Assembly (NCBI RefSeq): GCF_000407545.1
Contig: NZ_ASWH01000001.1
Coordinates: 2,061,501-2,125,500, forward strand
From: Enterococcus gilvus ATCC BAA-350
Lineage (GTDB): Bacteria > Bacillota > Bacilli > Lactobacillales > Enterococcaceae
Length of the DNA stretch: 64,000 nt
Reading direction: 5' to 3'
Part shown: positions 53,769 through 63,984 of the stretch, one piece after another
Position numbering within the stretch: position 1 is the stretch's first letter
Layout: each line of letters begins with the position of its first letter
Notes under the pieces: generated by a model
Told to the model about the DNA's origin: nothing
Databases searched by the model: none
What the model saw: the letters and a program-made list of their open reading frames with translations, nothing else
Made by a program: the position numbers and the translations under genes

Positions 53769-55859
53769 TTAATTAATATACTCATCATAATTTGGTGCAG
53801 GTTGTGGAATCTCTTGATAATCTTCCGTTCCCCCGATTGGATCAACAGCATCTTCAGGCTGCATTTGATCTTCGTCTGAAGTAAAACTCAATTCATATAT
53901 CGACCATTTATCTTTATCAGGACCATATATCCGGTCAAATTGCGCATAATTCAACGCGTTATAATCCTCCAAAGGTCGTTTACTAATCACATACTTAAAA
54001 CCAAGCTTCTTACAGTCTGTAAAGTTAAGTGTAACCGTGAAGTTGTCTGGGCGATCCAAGCGGAAACTTGTTTCTCCTTTGTCCACAAACGCACGTACAT
54101 GCGCATAACGATTATAGATTTTTTCTTGTTTGTGTTTCGGATCAATCTTATGCCATAACGCCATGTCTGGATAGAAGCGGACAGAGTTGATCGTCTTAAC
54201 ACCAAGAGCTGGAGTAAAGTTGTAAAGGTCTGCTTCTGATAACCATAACGCCTCTGGATCTTCCTTTTTGATTTTAACTATTTCTTCCGCCAATGTTTTC
54301 TTATCAATTGCTCCAGTGCCATGAACAACGGGATTAACTGAAAAACCTGATACTAGAATCAAAATAGTCATCGCAAGTATGAACACTTTTTTTAACTTAA
54401 ACAGTAGACAGAAAAGGATCAGCGCAAATATCACTAATGTCATAAAAATCTCAAAGTTGTTAAAATACAGCCCCATAATTGAAGACACGACAGCATGCGT
54501 CGATTTTATCATAATAAGAGCTAGAAAAATCAATTTTACCCACCAAGTTATGCGGACGTATTCCCAGAAGAAATTGATCATCCATAATGACAATAAGACT
54601 GCTCCAAAGCCTAATGTAACCAGCCCTCGAGTACTTGTTACATATGTCAGCATCAATACTTTAGCTATCCCATGGCTATATCCGAAATAGGTCCAACCAA
54701 ACATAAAACAACAGAACAATCCTAAAATCACACCCATGTATTTCTCATCTTTACCATGCTTAGAAAAGAAAATGAAGGGTGACAAGAGAACCGTTAACGG
54801 CAAGAAGTTGAAATACGAAGCTACCTCTCCATTGTTGGTTCCATGAAAATTGAAATCTTCAAATGGAATCTTCCAATTGGTTAGGAACAAGAAGTAGTCT
54901 GATTGCGGTCTTCCTCCGCCACCCGCTTCTCGATGTCCTGGATAGATCGTGTTGAGGGTCGCGTCGATTGCCTCTTTAGAGGTACTATAAAAATGGAAAA
55001 GAACAACACCAATGATTCCAAGCCCTCCAATAATAATTGGCAGATCCCAAACGTCTAACACCAGTTCTTTTCGGAAATGGATCAATGTACCAAATAGCCA
55101 AAATAGAATCAGGTAAGCTAAGGGTACTTGGTGTGCCGGATACAGCACTAAAACAAATCCAATCCCGTTAATGACGATCAACGCCATCATAAATAGTCGC
55201 AGCAGCCGATTTTCATGCTTCGCGATGTAATAATAACTCGCAACCATAATGGCTAACGTAAAGAACATCAAATCCCCCACGTGCTGCATAAACCACCATT
55301 GGATCGAGGGCGAAAACGTGATCCAAAACGAGCCAAGCAAAGACAAATATTTATTACGTTTTGTTAAAATCATGACGAGTTCAAAACTCAGTAAAATCAT
55401 TGCGATAATTTTAAAGCCCCAATAGAAAGAAAGTCCCCTCTCCTTCCCTAAGAAGAAAAATCCCCAGTTGAAAGGTTTTCCAATCACTGTCAGGTCCTTT
55501 ACAGGTGAATTATAGGCAATGATCATATTTTGACCTTCTTTGCCATATTGCTTATTAACTACTGGATAGTCGCTTTCTGCTTGAGAAAAATAAAATGGGG
55601 TCTGGACCATCCACTCATCCGAGCGAACCTCTCGATTCTGTCCAAAAATAACGTCTGATTGCTTATTGTCGCTACGCTCTGAAACGATTCTATCCCAAGA
55701 GCCAATCGAACTTCCATTTAAGTTCAGCGCCACAATCAAAATTAAAAAAAGAACGCCAATGATATATCGAAAGCGAATAATCTGATCAATGACCCATTCA
55801 AACGGATTGATTTTCTTATAGGGGGTCTCCTTAGTTCGCTTTTGTGCTCTTGATTCCAT
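53769..55859 (-). CDS. Large polytopic membrane protein, GT-C type
   Basis: A 696-residue protein with about 13 TM helices and an outer C-terminal domain (about 545-696). Between TM1 and TM2 is a loop with REVRSDEWMVQTPFYFSQ, the acidic signature of GT-C transferases that use lipid-linked sugars. It lies in the conserved half, between rmlD/GT2 and the ligase-like gene, and probably adds a side sugar to the rhamnan outside. The ATG follows GGGAGG and lies 29 nt inside the end of the GT2 gene. Confidence 0.75.
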   Translation of the reverse strand: MESRAQKRTKETPYKKINPFEWVIDQIIRFRYIIGVLFLILIVALNLNGSSIGSWDRIVSERSDNKQSDVIFGQNREVRSDEWMVQTPFYFSQAESDYPVVNKQYGKEGQNMIIAYNSPVKDLTVIGKPFNWGFFFLGKERGLSFYWGFKIIAMILLSFELVMILTKRNKYLSLLGSFWITFSPSIQWWFMQHVGDLMFFTLAIMVASYYYIAKHENRLLRLFMMALIVINGIGFVLVLYPAHQVPLAYLILFWLFGTLIHFRKELVLDVWDLPIIIGGLGIIGVVLFHFYSTSKEAIDATLNTIYPGHREAGGGGRPQSDYFLFLTNWKIPFEDFNFHGTNNGEVASYFNFLPLTVLLSPFIFFSKHGKDEKYMGVILGLFCCFMFGWTYFGYSHGIAKVLMLTYVTSTRGLVTLGFGAVLLSLWMINFFWEYVRITWWVKLIFLALIMIKSTHAVVSSIMGLYFNNFEIFMTLVIFALILFCLLFKLKKVFILAMTILILVSGFSVNPVVHGTGAIDKKTLAEEIVKIKKEDPEALWLSEADLYNFTPALGVKTINSVRFYPDMALWHKIDPKHKQEKIYNRYAHVRAFVDKGETSFRLDRPDNFTVTLNFTDCKKLGFKYVISKRPLEDYNALNYAQFDRIYGPDKDKWSIYELSFTSDEDQMQPEDAVDPIGGTEDYQEIPQPAPNYDEYIN

Positions 55860-56688
55860 TGTTTCCTCCCGAGAATAAAAATTTAAGTGTCATTTTTCCA
55901 TAATTGAATTTTCCGTTCAAGAGCTGTTTGCATCCTCGCAGAAACAATTGTCTGCGATATTGAGAATACAGTTGTTTATCATATAAAGAATAATAGCATT
56001 TTTCAGCGGATAAAATAGCCTGATAGCGAAAAAAATTCATTCGCTTAGCATAATCTAAGACAGATAATTGATGTTGCAATTCATTTGATAAGATGTACAT
56101 TTGTTTTTTTTCGAAAAAAATACGCCAGCTCAACCAATGATCTAAATAATCAAGGGGAAAGGACAAGTTGTAGCCGCCAATTTCACGTAAAAATTGTGCA
56201 CGTACTGCGGTTCCTGAATTGATAACCATTATGTCTTTAGAATACATCTGATTTCCTTGAGGCAGTTCTTTATGTAAAGGACGCAAGGTGTCGCTGCGGA
56301 TAGGTGAAATTTGCTGTTTCTGATCATTGATGATCGGAGCAATGGCTACGACTGATTCTGGTAATTGTGTAGCTTTTTTTATTAACGCTTCTAAATACTC
56401 ATAGGAAATCGTCGTGTCTTGATCCAGCGTAATCAACCATACCGCCGCTTCACTCATCTGATTCAGCGCAGTGTTATATGCTTGTGCCAAGCCAACATTT
56501 GTTTGGCTATGATGATACGTGAATCGCGCATCTAATCCCTGCGGTTCAGCAGCTTGTTCACTATTATCAAAAATCAAAATACTGCGAATCTCAGAAAAAG
56601 CTTCAGAGGTAAGAAGAGTATTCAAGCTTTCGATCGTTGATGATTCTGAAGCAGTCATATGATAAAGAACGACCACGATTTCAAACAT
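55831..56688 (-). CDS. GT2 glycosyltransferase, rhamnosyltransferase-like
   Basis: A 285-residue enzyme of the RfbF/WbbL-like rhamnosyltransferase group: IVVVLYHMTASESSTIESLN, ILIFDNSEQ, TNVGLAQAYNTAL and the metal site LDQDTTISYEYLEAL. It is placed right after rmlD, where dTDP-rhamnose is available, so it is a likely rhamnosyltransferase (inference). Nineteen bases separate it from rmlD, and its end overlaps the GT-C gene. An epaI-type GT2 lies at this place in E. faecalis; the identity is not proven. Confidence 0.83.
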   Translation of the reverse strand: MFEIVVVLYHMTASESSTIESLNTLLTSEAFSEIRSILIFDNSEQAAEPQGLDARFTYHHSQTNVGLAQAYNTALNQMSEAAVWLITLDQDTTISYEYLEALIKKATQLPESVVAIAPIINDQKQQISPIRSDTLRPLHKELPQGNQMYSKDIMVINSGTAVRAQFLREIGGYNLSFPLDYLDHWLSWRIFFEKKQMYILSNELQHQLSVLDYAKRMNFFRYQAILSAEKCYYSLYDKQLYSQYRRQLFLRGCKQLLNGKFNYGKMTLKFLFSGGNNGIKSTKAN

Positions 56689-56707
56689 CTTTCTTACCTC
56701 CGACTCT

Positions 56708-57553
56708 TTATTGTTTAGCTTCTAATTCAAGGAAACTTGCAAGTGCTTCTTGCCAAGTTGGAATCTCAAATCCTAGTGCTTTTGCTTTGCTTAAGTCCAT
56801 GATTGAGTATTGTGGACGTGTCGCCTTTTGCGGATACTCTTCAGAAGTTACTGGAGCAACCTCGACCTTGGTATCCTTTAAAATTTCTTTGGCAAATTCA
56901 TACCAAGAACAGCTGTTTTCATTTGATAAATGATACACTCCAAATGGCGCGTTTGTTTCAATTACAAATGTCATAAATTCGGCCAAAGTACGTGTCCATG
57001 TTGGCCGTCCAAATTGGTCGTTTACAACAGTTAAACGATCATGAGTTTTAGCCAAGTTTTGCATTGTATAGATAAAGTTATGACCATAAATACCGAAAAC
57101 CCAAGAAGTGCGGATGATGTAATAATCCTCCATTATTTCTTGAACGGCTTGTTCCCCTAAAAGTTTCGTACGACCATACTCACTCAATGGATTTGTAGCA
57201 TCCTCTACTTGGTACATACCGTCTTTCTTTGTTCCATCAAAGACGTAATCTGTACTGATATAGATCAGCGTCGCTCCTGCTGCCTTTGCAGCCTCCGCTA
57301 CATTGCGTGTACCATCCACATTGATCAATTCATCTAATTCTTTGCCTTCGTCCTCTGCCTTATCTACCGCAGTATAGGCAGCACAATGATAAATCAGTTC
57401 CGGTTTCATTTCAGTGATAAATTTATACGTGCCTTCTTTATCTGTAATATCTAATTGATCTGCATCCGTAGACACATATTCGATTTTCTTCTCGTCTAGC
57501 AAGTGACGTAATTCAGTTCCTAATTGTCCATGTCCGCCTGTAATTAAGATCAT
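56708..57553 (-). CDS. rmlD: dTDP-4-dehydrorhamnose reductase
   Basis: A 281-residue SDR catalysing the last step to dTDP-L-rhamnose. It has the NADPH site ITGGHGQLGTELRHLL, ISTDYVFDG, and catalytic Tyr-x3-Lys in YGRTKLLGE. In the EPA literature it is epaH. It lies after the rmlB terminator and has its own promoter. The ATG follows TAGGAG. Confidence 0.95.
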   Translation of the reverse strand: MILITGGHGQLGTELRHLLDEKKIEYVSTDADQLDITDKEGTYKFITEMKPELIYHCAAYTAVDKAEDEGKELDELINVDGTRNVAEAAKAAGATLIYISTDYVFDGTKKDGMYQVEDATNPLSEYGRTKLLGEQAVQEIMEDYYIIRTSWVFGIYGHNFIYTMQNLAKTHDRLTVVNDQFGRPTWTRTLAEFMTFVIETNAPFGVYHLSNENSCSWYEFAKEILKDTKVEVAPVTSEEYPQKATRPQYSIMDLSKAKALGFEIPTWQEALASFLELEAKQ

Positions 57554-57616
57554 CTCTATCTACTCCTATCTATATCTTGTAAGCCTCTTTGATTCATTCC
57601 AATAAAACTGACAATC

Positions 57617-57646
57617 ATTTTATTACTAGGTGTGTCTTCTCTTCAA
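57617..57646 (-). promoter_or_regulatory. Promoter of rmlD
   Basis: On the minus strand TTGAAG (57641-57646) and TAAAAT (57617-57622) are 18 bp apart, between the rmlB terminator and the rmlD ATG. Confidence 0.6.
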
Positions 57647-57687
57647 ATACAGTTTTTCTGCTCCGTCTAAAAGGAGAAGAAAAACTC

Positions 57688-57712
57688 GAAAAAAGGCAGG
57701 TATAACCTGCCT
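57688..57712 (-). terminator. Terminator after rmlB
   Basis: Reading leftward, a perfect 8-bp GC-rich stem AGGCAGGT/ACCTGCCT with loop TAT is followed by TTTTTC, 13 bases past the rmlB stop. It separates rmlA-C-B from rmlD. Confidence 0.88.
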
Positions 57713-57725
57713 CATTCAGTTTGTA

Positions 57726-58754
<1,029 letters not shown>

Positions 58755-58767
58755 CTATATTTACTCC

Positions 58768-59349
58768 TTAAATTTCACCATATACGAAAGGATTTTCTGC
58801 TTCAAACTCTTTCAATGTCGGTTGTTTCGCATCTTTTTCCGAGGTGATTGCTTTTTCAATGGCAATTGGCCATTCAATCGCTAAATCTGGATCTGCAAAT
58901 GAGATGCCGCCATCTGCTTCTGCATCGTAGTAGTTGTCACATTTGTACATAAAGTTGACATTTGGAGTCAACGTCACAAAGCCGTGAGCAAACCCACGAG
59001 GAACCAACAATTGACGATGATTGTGTTCTGAAAGAATATAACCTTCCCATTTTCCATAGGTTGGACTGCCTTTACGAATATCCACGATCACATCAAGAAC
59101 TGCACCTGTTACGACACGAATCAACTTGGTTTGTGCCGATGCGCCTTTTTGAAAATGCAAGCCGCGAAGTACACCTGGTTGTGTCGACAAGGAATGGTTG
59201 TCTTGAATAAAATCGAAATCGATCCCTGCTGCTTTAAAATCCTCTACAGAATAACTCTCTGTAAAAAATCCGCGATGATCGCCAAATACTGCTGGCTCGA
59301 TAATTTTTACATCTGTTAAGTTTGTTTCGGTTACTTTAATTTTTCCCAT
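58768..59349 (-). CDS. rmlC: dTDP-4-dehydrorhamnose 3,5-epimerase
   Basis: A 193-residue cupin enzyme: FGDHRGFFTESY, GVLRGLHFQKG (catalytic His), LDVIVDIRKGSPTYGKW and FAHGFVTLTP. EPA name epaF. The frame is open to 59475, but that extension lies inside rmlA; ATG 59349 follows AGAGG at correct spacing and begins two bases after the rmlA stop codon. Confidence 0.95.
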   Translation of the reverse strand: MGKIKVTETNLTDVKIIEPAVFGDHRGFFTESYSVEDFKAAGIDFDFIQDNHSLSTQPGVLRGLHFQKGASAQTKLIRVVTGAVLDVIVDIRKGSPTYGKWEGYILSEHNHRQLLVPRGFAHGFVTLTPNVNFMYKCDNYYDAEADGGISFADPDLAIEWPIAIEKAITSEKDAKQPTLKEFEAENPFVYGEI

Positions 59350-59351
59350 GT

Positions 59352-60221
59352 TTAATCCTCTTCTGCTAAACGTAATAGATATTGCCCATATTGATTTTTC
59401 TTCAATGGTTGTGCCAATTCGACCAATTGTTCTTTTGTGATGTAACCCATTCGATATGAGATTTCCTCTAAACAAGCGACTTTTAAATTTTGACGTTTTT
59501 CGATCGTTGAGATAAATGTTGATGCTTCTAATAATGACTCATGTGTGCCAGTATCTAACCAAGCAAATCCTCGGCTCATTACTTCAACAGACAATTTATT
59601 GCGCTTCAGGTACTCTTTATTGACATCCGTGATTTCTAATTCCCCACGTTCAGAGGGTTGGATATTTTTGGCAATCTCCACAACCTCATTATCATAAAAG
59701 TATAAGCCCGTCACTGCATAATGAGATTTTGGTTTTTCAGGTTTTTCTTCGATAGAAACTGCCTGCATGTCGTCGTCAAATTCTACAACACCAAAACGCT
59801 CGGGATCATTTACATGATACCCAAACACAGTAGCACCTTCTGTTTTTTTCGCGGCACGCTGCAGCATCCGTGACAAGCCGTCGCCATAATAAATATTGTC
59901 GCCTAGAACTAAGCAGACGCTATCGTCACCAATAAACTCTTCGCCAATGATGAACGCTTGAGCCAATCCATCTGGGCTATCTTGTACTGCGTATTCAATG
60001 TGGATTCCCAACTCATGACCGTCTCCAAAAAGATTTTCAAAACGCGGTGTGTCTTGTGGAGTTGAGATAATCAAGATCTCATTGATCCCTGCCAACATCA
60101 AGGTAGACATTGGATAGTAGATCATCGGTTTATCATAAACCGGCATCAATTGTTTCGACGTTGCTTTGGTTAGAGGATACAAGCGAGTACCGCTTCCCCC
60201 TGCTAGGATTATTCCCTTCAT
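59352..60221 (-). CDS. rmlA: Glucose-1-phosphate thymidylyltransferase
   Basis: A 289-residue enzyme making dTDP-glucose, the first step toward dTDP-rhamnose. The N-terminal [30 protein letters not shown] and [18 protein letters not shown] are typical, and the length equals the RmlA norm. EPA name epaE. The ATG follows AAAGGAG and has its own promoter, so rmlA-C-B can be transcribed apart from epaA-B-C. Confidence 0.96.
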   Translation of the reverse strand: MKGIILAGGSGTRLYPLTKATSKQLMPVYDKPMIYYPMSTLMLAGINEILIISTPQDTPRFENLFGDGHELGIHIEYAVQDSPDGLAQAFIIGEEFIGDDSVCLVLGDNIYYGDGLSRMLQRAAKKTEGATVFGYHVNDPERFGVVEFDDDMQAVSIEEKPEKPKSHYAVTGLYFYDNEVVEIAKNIQPSERGELEITDVNKEYLKRNKLSVEVMSRGFAWLDTGTHESLLEASTFISTIEKRQNLKVACLEEISYRMGYITKEQLVELAQPLKKNQYGQYLLRLAEED

Positions 60222-60252
60222 AGTTACGCTCCTTTTTTATACATACGAACAC

Positions 60253-60281
60253 ATTATACCCGATGTCAGGTATTAGAAAAA
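60253..60281 (-). promoter_or_regulatory. Probable promoter of rmlACB
   Basis: On the minus strand a perfect TATAAT (60253-60258) lies about 30 bp before rmlA; the -35 (TTTTTC, 60276-60281) at 17 bp is weak. Confidence 0.55.
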
Positions 60282-61027
60282 TCGTTTTGCTGATTTTTTT
60301 TAATTTCCTTTATCCTTTTTCTAACTAATTGCAGTGCATTCCATCGCCATTTAAACTGCTGCACTCGTGAAGCAGTCGTCTTGATCTCAGATGCATTCAA
60401 GCCATGACGACGATAATAAACCAATTCATCTGGAATAAACTGAACCCCATGATAATAATCGGCTAATAAACCAATCCACATATCATGCATAGGAACATCT
60501 GGCGGAATCGGTAAAATAATTGATTTCAGTTCAGATCGAAAAGCCATTCCTGCACCAATATAACTGCTTTTCACCAGGTTATGCCAAAACCCGGCGTGTG
60601 TATGACGCATCGCTTGATAAGACGGAACTAAGACCTCGAAATCATTGTCAACGATAATCAAATCAGAAACGACCGCAGTTATCTTGGGATTCTCAAAATG
60701 CGGCAGCATTTTTCCCACCTTATCTGGATGCCAAACATCGTCTTGATCGCTAAGAAAAATGATCGCGTTGTTGCTTCTTTGGATGGCGTTTGAAAAATTC
60801 GCGATCAATCCTTTTCCCTCATTCTGGAATAACTGGACACGGGAATCCCTTTCTGCTAAATCTAATAAAAATTCCCACGTACCATCGGTGGAATGGTCGT
60901 CGGAAATAATCAACTCGTCCTGTTCTGAAAGTTGTGGGAATATGCTGTTCAATTGTTCTTCAATAAAGTGACGTCCGTTGTAGGTTGCCATACAAACAGA
61001 AATTCGCGTCTTGGACTGCTTTTGCAT
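60266..61027 (-). CDS. epaC: GT2 glycosyltransferase (EpaC-like)
   Basis: A 253-residue enzyme of the rhamnosyltransferase-like GT2 group: ISVCMATYNGRHFIEEQLNS, IISDDHSTDGTW, IFLSDQDDVWHPDKV (metal site) and MHDMWIGLLADYY. It acts in the first steps of rhamnan synthesis after EpaA. The ATG follows GGAGG. It is 15 bp from epaB and before the rmlA promoter. The C-terminal 25 residues are basic. Confidence 0.86.
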   Translation of the reverse strand: MQKQSKTRISVCMATYNGRHFIEEQLNSIFPQLSEQDELIISDDHSTDGTWEFLLDLAERDSRVQLFQNEGKGLIANFSNAIQRSNNAIIFLSDQDDVWHPDKVGKMLPHFENPKITAVVSDLIIVDNDFEVLVPSYQAMRHTHAGFWHNLVKSSYIGAGMAFRSELKSIILPIPPDVPMHDMWIGLLADYYHGVQFIPDELVYYRRHGLNASEIKTTASRVQQFKWRWNALQLVRKRIKEIKKNQQNDFSNT

Positions 61028-61042
61028 CCCTTACCTCCAAAA

Positions 61043-61837
61043 TTAAAAAAATTGCCAGCCCCACTTTTGAAAATATTTTCGCATGGACTGTAAAAAAATG
61101 AAAAATAACTTTCTGTTCTTCACTGCTCCGCGTTCATACAGATGAACCACTGAAAATTGCGGACTGTAAATAGCTTTATAGCCTGCTTGCTCCATTTTAC
61201 GACAAAGATCGTTGTCTTCAAAATACATAAAATACCGTTCGTCAAACCCTTGTATCTCTTGAAATTTTGCTAAATCCACAACCATAAAACTACCGGAAAT
61301 CATACGGACAATACTATCGCGATCCTCAGGAAGATCCCGGCACTCAAATTTCTCTAGACGTTTTGTGAAGATTTTTTTTATGAATCTAAACGGGATAAAA
61401 CGCAGCATGTAATCAAAAACATCTAAATGATTGCGAATCAAATACTGCATTGTTCCATCCTCATTTAAAATTTTTGGTGCTAGCAGACCGCAACCTGGCT
61501 GGGCTGCTAAATGATTGACCATCTCTCTCAGATGATTGTCGGAAAGAATAATATCAGGATTAAAAATAATGCCGTAGCCGGTTGTTTCTAAGAGATTGGT
61601 GTTATGCCCAAAGCCGAAACCCTTATTTTCGTTATGAAACTCAATGGATACAAAAGGATGGACGAGATATTTTTTTAGTCGTTCTTGGTACGCTGGTTCT
61701 GATGCATTGTCAAAAATTTTCAATTGAATCTGCTGCTCATCCTTCAATTGTTCGATCAAGGAATCCAAGCTCAAAAAAATTTTATCGCTATTATGTGTCA
61801 CGATGCTGACAGTCACATTCGGTTCGTATCTATTCAT
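61043..61837 (-). CDS. epaB: GT2 glycosyltransferase (EpaB-like)
   Basis: A 264-residue enzyme: VTVSIVTHNSDKIFLSLDSL, KIFDNASEP, NKGFGFGHNTNLL, GYGIIFNPDIILSD and YFMYFEDNDLCRKM, as in RgpA/WbbL-type rhamnosyltransferases. It is thought to place the first rhamnose on the GlcNAc lipid made by EpaA. The start is uncertain: ATG 61837 gives the usual length, while GTG 61852 abuts the epaA stop; neither has a strong ribosome binding site, so coupling to epaA is likely. Confidence 0.87.
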   Translation of the reverse strand: MNRYEPNVTVSIVTHNSDKIFLSLDSLIEQLKDEQQIQLKIFDNASEPAYQERLKKYLVHPFVSIEFHNENKGFGFGHNTNLLETTGYGIIFNPDIILSDNHLREMVNHLAAQPGCGLLAPKILNEDGTMQYLIRNHLDVFDYMLRFIPFRFIKKIFTKRLEKFECRDLPEDRDSIVRMISGSFMVVDLAKFQEIQGFDERYFMYFEDNDLCRKMEQAGYKAIYSPQFSVVHLYERGAVKNRKLFFIFLQSMRKYFQKWGWQFF

Positions 61838-61852
61838 AATGGACGACAACAC

Positions 61853-62971
61853 TCATTTCTTAAAATATTTATGCAATACTTGCGTTCGATATTCTCTATT
61901 CCCGAAGAAACGAAAGCTTTTTGTAATAAAACTATATTTTTCACTAATTAATCCGATCAATTCTAATAAGAAGGTCAGGGCAAAAACCATCGCTATGATC
62001 AAAACAATCGTTCCTACTCGACTCGTATAATTTAGCAACAGTGCGGAAAATGAAAACAATACGGCGATTGCATAGATTGTTAAGACCGCTCCGCGATGTG
62101 TAAAACCTAAATTTAATAATCGGTGATGCAGATGCTGCTTATCCGCAACAGAAATCGGCATGTTTTTTGCCTTCCGACGAACCATTGCAAAAAAAGTATC
62201 TGTTACAGGGACTCCCAAGATGATCAAAGGTGTGATCAAAGAAATGAATGTAACATTTTTTAGCCCTTGCAACGTCAGAACAGACATCATAAATCCTAAA
62301 AATAGCGCTCCAGTATCCCCTAGATAGATTTTTGCAGGATGAAAATTATATGGGAAGAACCCCATGATGCTAGCAACTAAACAAAAAATAGCTAATGAAA
62401 TATAGACTGTCGATGAGTGGAGAAAGAAGTACCCAATCACACCGATCGTGGTCAAACTGATAATTGATACCCCTGAAGCCAGACCGTCTAATCCGTCAAT
62501 AAGGTTCATCGCGTTCGTGATCCCAAAAATCCAAAACAATGTAGCAGGTAAACTCAGCCACTCAAGATTGATCCGTCCAAGAAACGGCGCGGTAAAGAAG
62601 TTGAACCGAATGTCTGCAAAATAATAAATAACCAAAGCTGCCAGCAAGATACCGACACTCTTTTGTCTAGGCGTCAATTCAAACTTGTCGTCCAACAATC
62701 CTGTAATGATGATGATCAGCCCACCCAGCAAAATTTTGCTGATGTACTCAAAAGGAATGGCATCACGAAACAAAACCAAGGATGAAATAGCGAATGTAAT
62801 AAATATTGGCAACCCGCCTGCACTTGGCATAGGCACTTGGTTCATTCGGCGTGCATTCGGATTGTCTACCAATCCGGTCTGGACCGAAATTATTTTAAAT
62901 ATCGGGGTCAAGATCAATGCCATCAAAAAAGTAAGAAAGTATTTGATGATCAGCCCGAATGATACTAACAT
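61853..62971 (-). CDS. epaA: Undecaprenyl-phosphate sugar-1-phosphate transferase, TagO/WecA type (EpaA)
   Basis: A 372-residue membrane enzyme with about 11 TM helices and the MraY/WecA motifs: GLLDDKFELTP (Asp-Asp), NLIDGLDGLASG (catalytic Asp), IYLGDTGALFLG and the His motif DKQHLHHRLLNLGF. It transfers GlcNAc-1-phosphate (or a related sugar) from the UDP-sugar to undecaprenyl phosphate and starts the EPA rhamnan. The ATG follows GGGCAGGTGG. A strong promoter lies 30 bp upstream; this is the first gene of the locus. Confidence 0.94.
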   Translation of the reverse strand: MLVSFGLIIKYFLTFLMALILTPIFKIISVQTGLVDNPNARRMNQVPMPSAGGLPIFITFAISSLVLFRDAIPFEYISKILLGGLIIIITGLLDDKFELTPRQKSVGILLAALVIYYFADIRFNFFTAPFLGRINLEWLSLPATLFWIFGITNAMNLIDGLDGLASGVSIISLTTIGVIGYFFLHSSTVYISLAIFCLVASIMGFFPYNFHPAKIYLGDTGALFLGFMMSVLTLQGLKNVTFISLITPLIILGVPVTDTFFAMVRRKAKNMPISVADKQHLHHRLLNLGFTHRGAVLTIYAIAVLFSFSALLLNYTSRVGTIVLIIAMVFALTFLLELIGLISEKYSFITKSFRFFGNREYRTQVLHKYFKK

Positions 62972-62999
62972 ATTGCCACCTGCCCTTTAACTAAAAATT

Positions 63000-63027
63000 A
63001 TTATATAGAATTCAACCCTCTTTACAA
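63000..63027 (-). promoter_or_regulatory. Promoter of the EPA locus (epaA)
   Basis: On the minus strand TTGTAA (63022-63027) and a perfect TATAAT (63000-63005) are 16 bp apart, about 30 bp before the epaA ATG. Confidence 0.75.
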
Positions 63028-63060
63028 GGTTCTGCTGAAATCTTACAAAAATTCTTGAAC

Positions 63061-63984
63061 TTATTTCTTCTTTTTAATAAAACGATCTTTTAATTGATTG
63101 AACCATTTATTCACGCGGTTAGACCCTTCCGTGACTTCTTGCCCGGTATGATATTCTTCAATCGTGACATTCAGTACGCCGCCCAAAATAATAATGGTCG
63201 CGGCAAAATTCAACCAGAACATCAGAACGATGAAACTTCCGATAATCTGATACCCAGAGACTCGTTGGGCAAAAGTCTGAGCATAGATACTAAATCCTTG
63301 CGCCAATACGATCCAACCCACTGTTGCAAATATCGTGCCGGGCAATGCATACTTGATTCGCACATGAGCATTAGGAATAACAATATATAACCCGCCCAAA
63401 ATAACTAATAAGCCAATGAGTGTGACCGGCCAGCGCAGAGCTAAGAATGTTTCAATAATATCTGGTGAAAAACGCAATAATTGCTGCAACGCATCTAAAA
63501 TAACTTGACCTGCACTGAAAAACAACGCGACTGCTATAATCGCCATCATCAAAATACCAACGATCCCGACCGAGACGATCCGACTGATCACAAAATTCCC
63601 CCGGTCTTCAACTCCGTAGGCTCGATTCAATGCGGTCTGCAAGGCATTGATCCCTCGGCTGGAGGACCATAACGCGGCCAAAACAGAGATAGACAACATA
63701 CCGCCTGAAGTATTTTCCAATAATCCAATGATTGCCGGCTTCAAAAAGCTATAAACATTTGGAGGAATCGCCTCACTCAAATAAGGCAGCACCGTTTCGG
63801 GAGTAATATTAAAGTACGGCAGCAGATTGCCGACGATGATTAATATTGGAAAAAAAGACAGCAACAAATAATAGGCAACTACTACGGAGCGGTCGCCTAT
63901 TTCTGTCTCTGCTAAGTGTTTTTGGATCGATTGGATAAAATCCATTAATTTTTTGTTTTCTTTAATTTTATCTATTGGTCCCAT
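63061..63984 (-). CDS. YihY/BrkB family membrane protein
   Basis: A 307-residue protein with six TM helices. It has YihY/UPF0761 features: VVVAYYLLLSFFPILIIVGN, LAALWSSSRGINALQTALNRAYG and FIVLMFWLNFAATIIILGGVLN. Once called RNase BN by mistake; the function is unknown, perhaps in transport. The ATG lies five bases after GGAG, and the basic tail ends in KKKK. It is the last gene in the window, with about 60 bp to the epaA promoter. Confidence 0.88.
   Translation of the reverse strand: MGPIDKIKENKKLMDFIQSIQKHLAETEIGDRSVVVAYYLLLSFFPILIIVGNLLPYFNITPETVLPYLSEAIPPNVYSFLKPAIIGLLENTSGGMLSISVLAALWSSSRGINALQTALNRAYGVEDRGNFVISRIVSVGIVGILMMAIIAVALFFSAGQVILDALQQLLRFSPDIIETFLALRWPVTLIGLLVILGGLYIVIPNAHVRIKYALPGTIFATVGWIVLAQGFSIYAQTFAQRVSGYQIIGSFIVLMFWLNFAATIIILGGVLNVTIEEYHTGQEVTEGSNRVNKWFNQLKDRFIKKKK

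Noticed and set aside
59350..59475. N-terminal extension of RmlC (42 residues)
   Set aside because: It overlaps rmlA in another frame; RmlC normally starts at the MGKIKVTE segment, which has AGAGG upstream.
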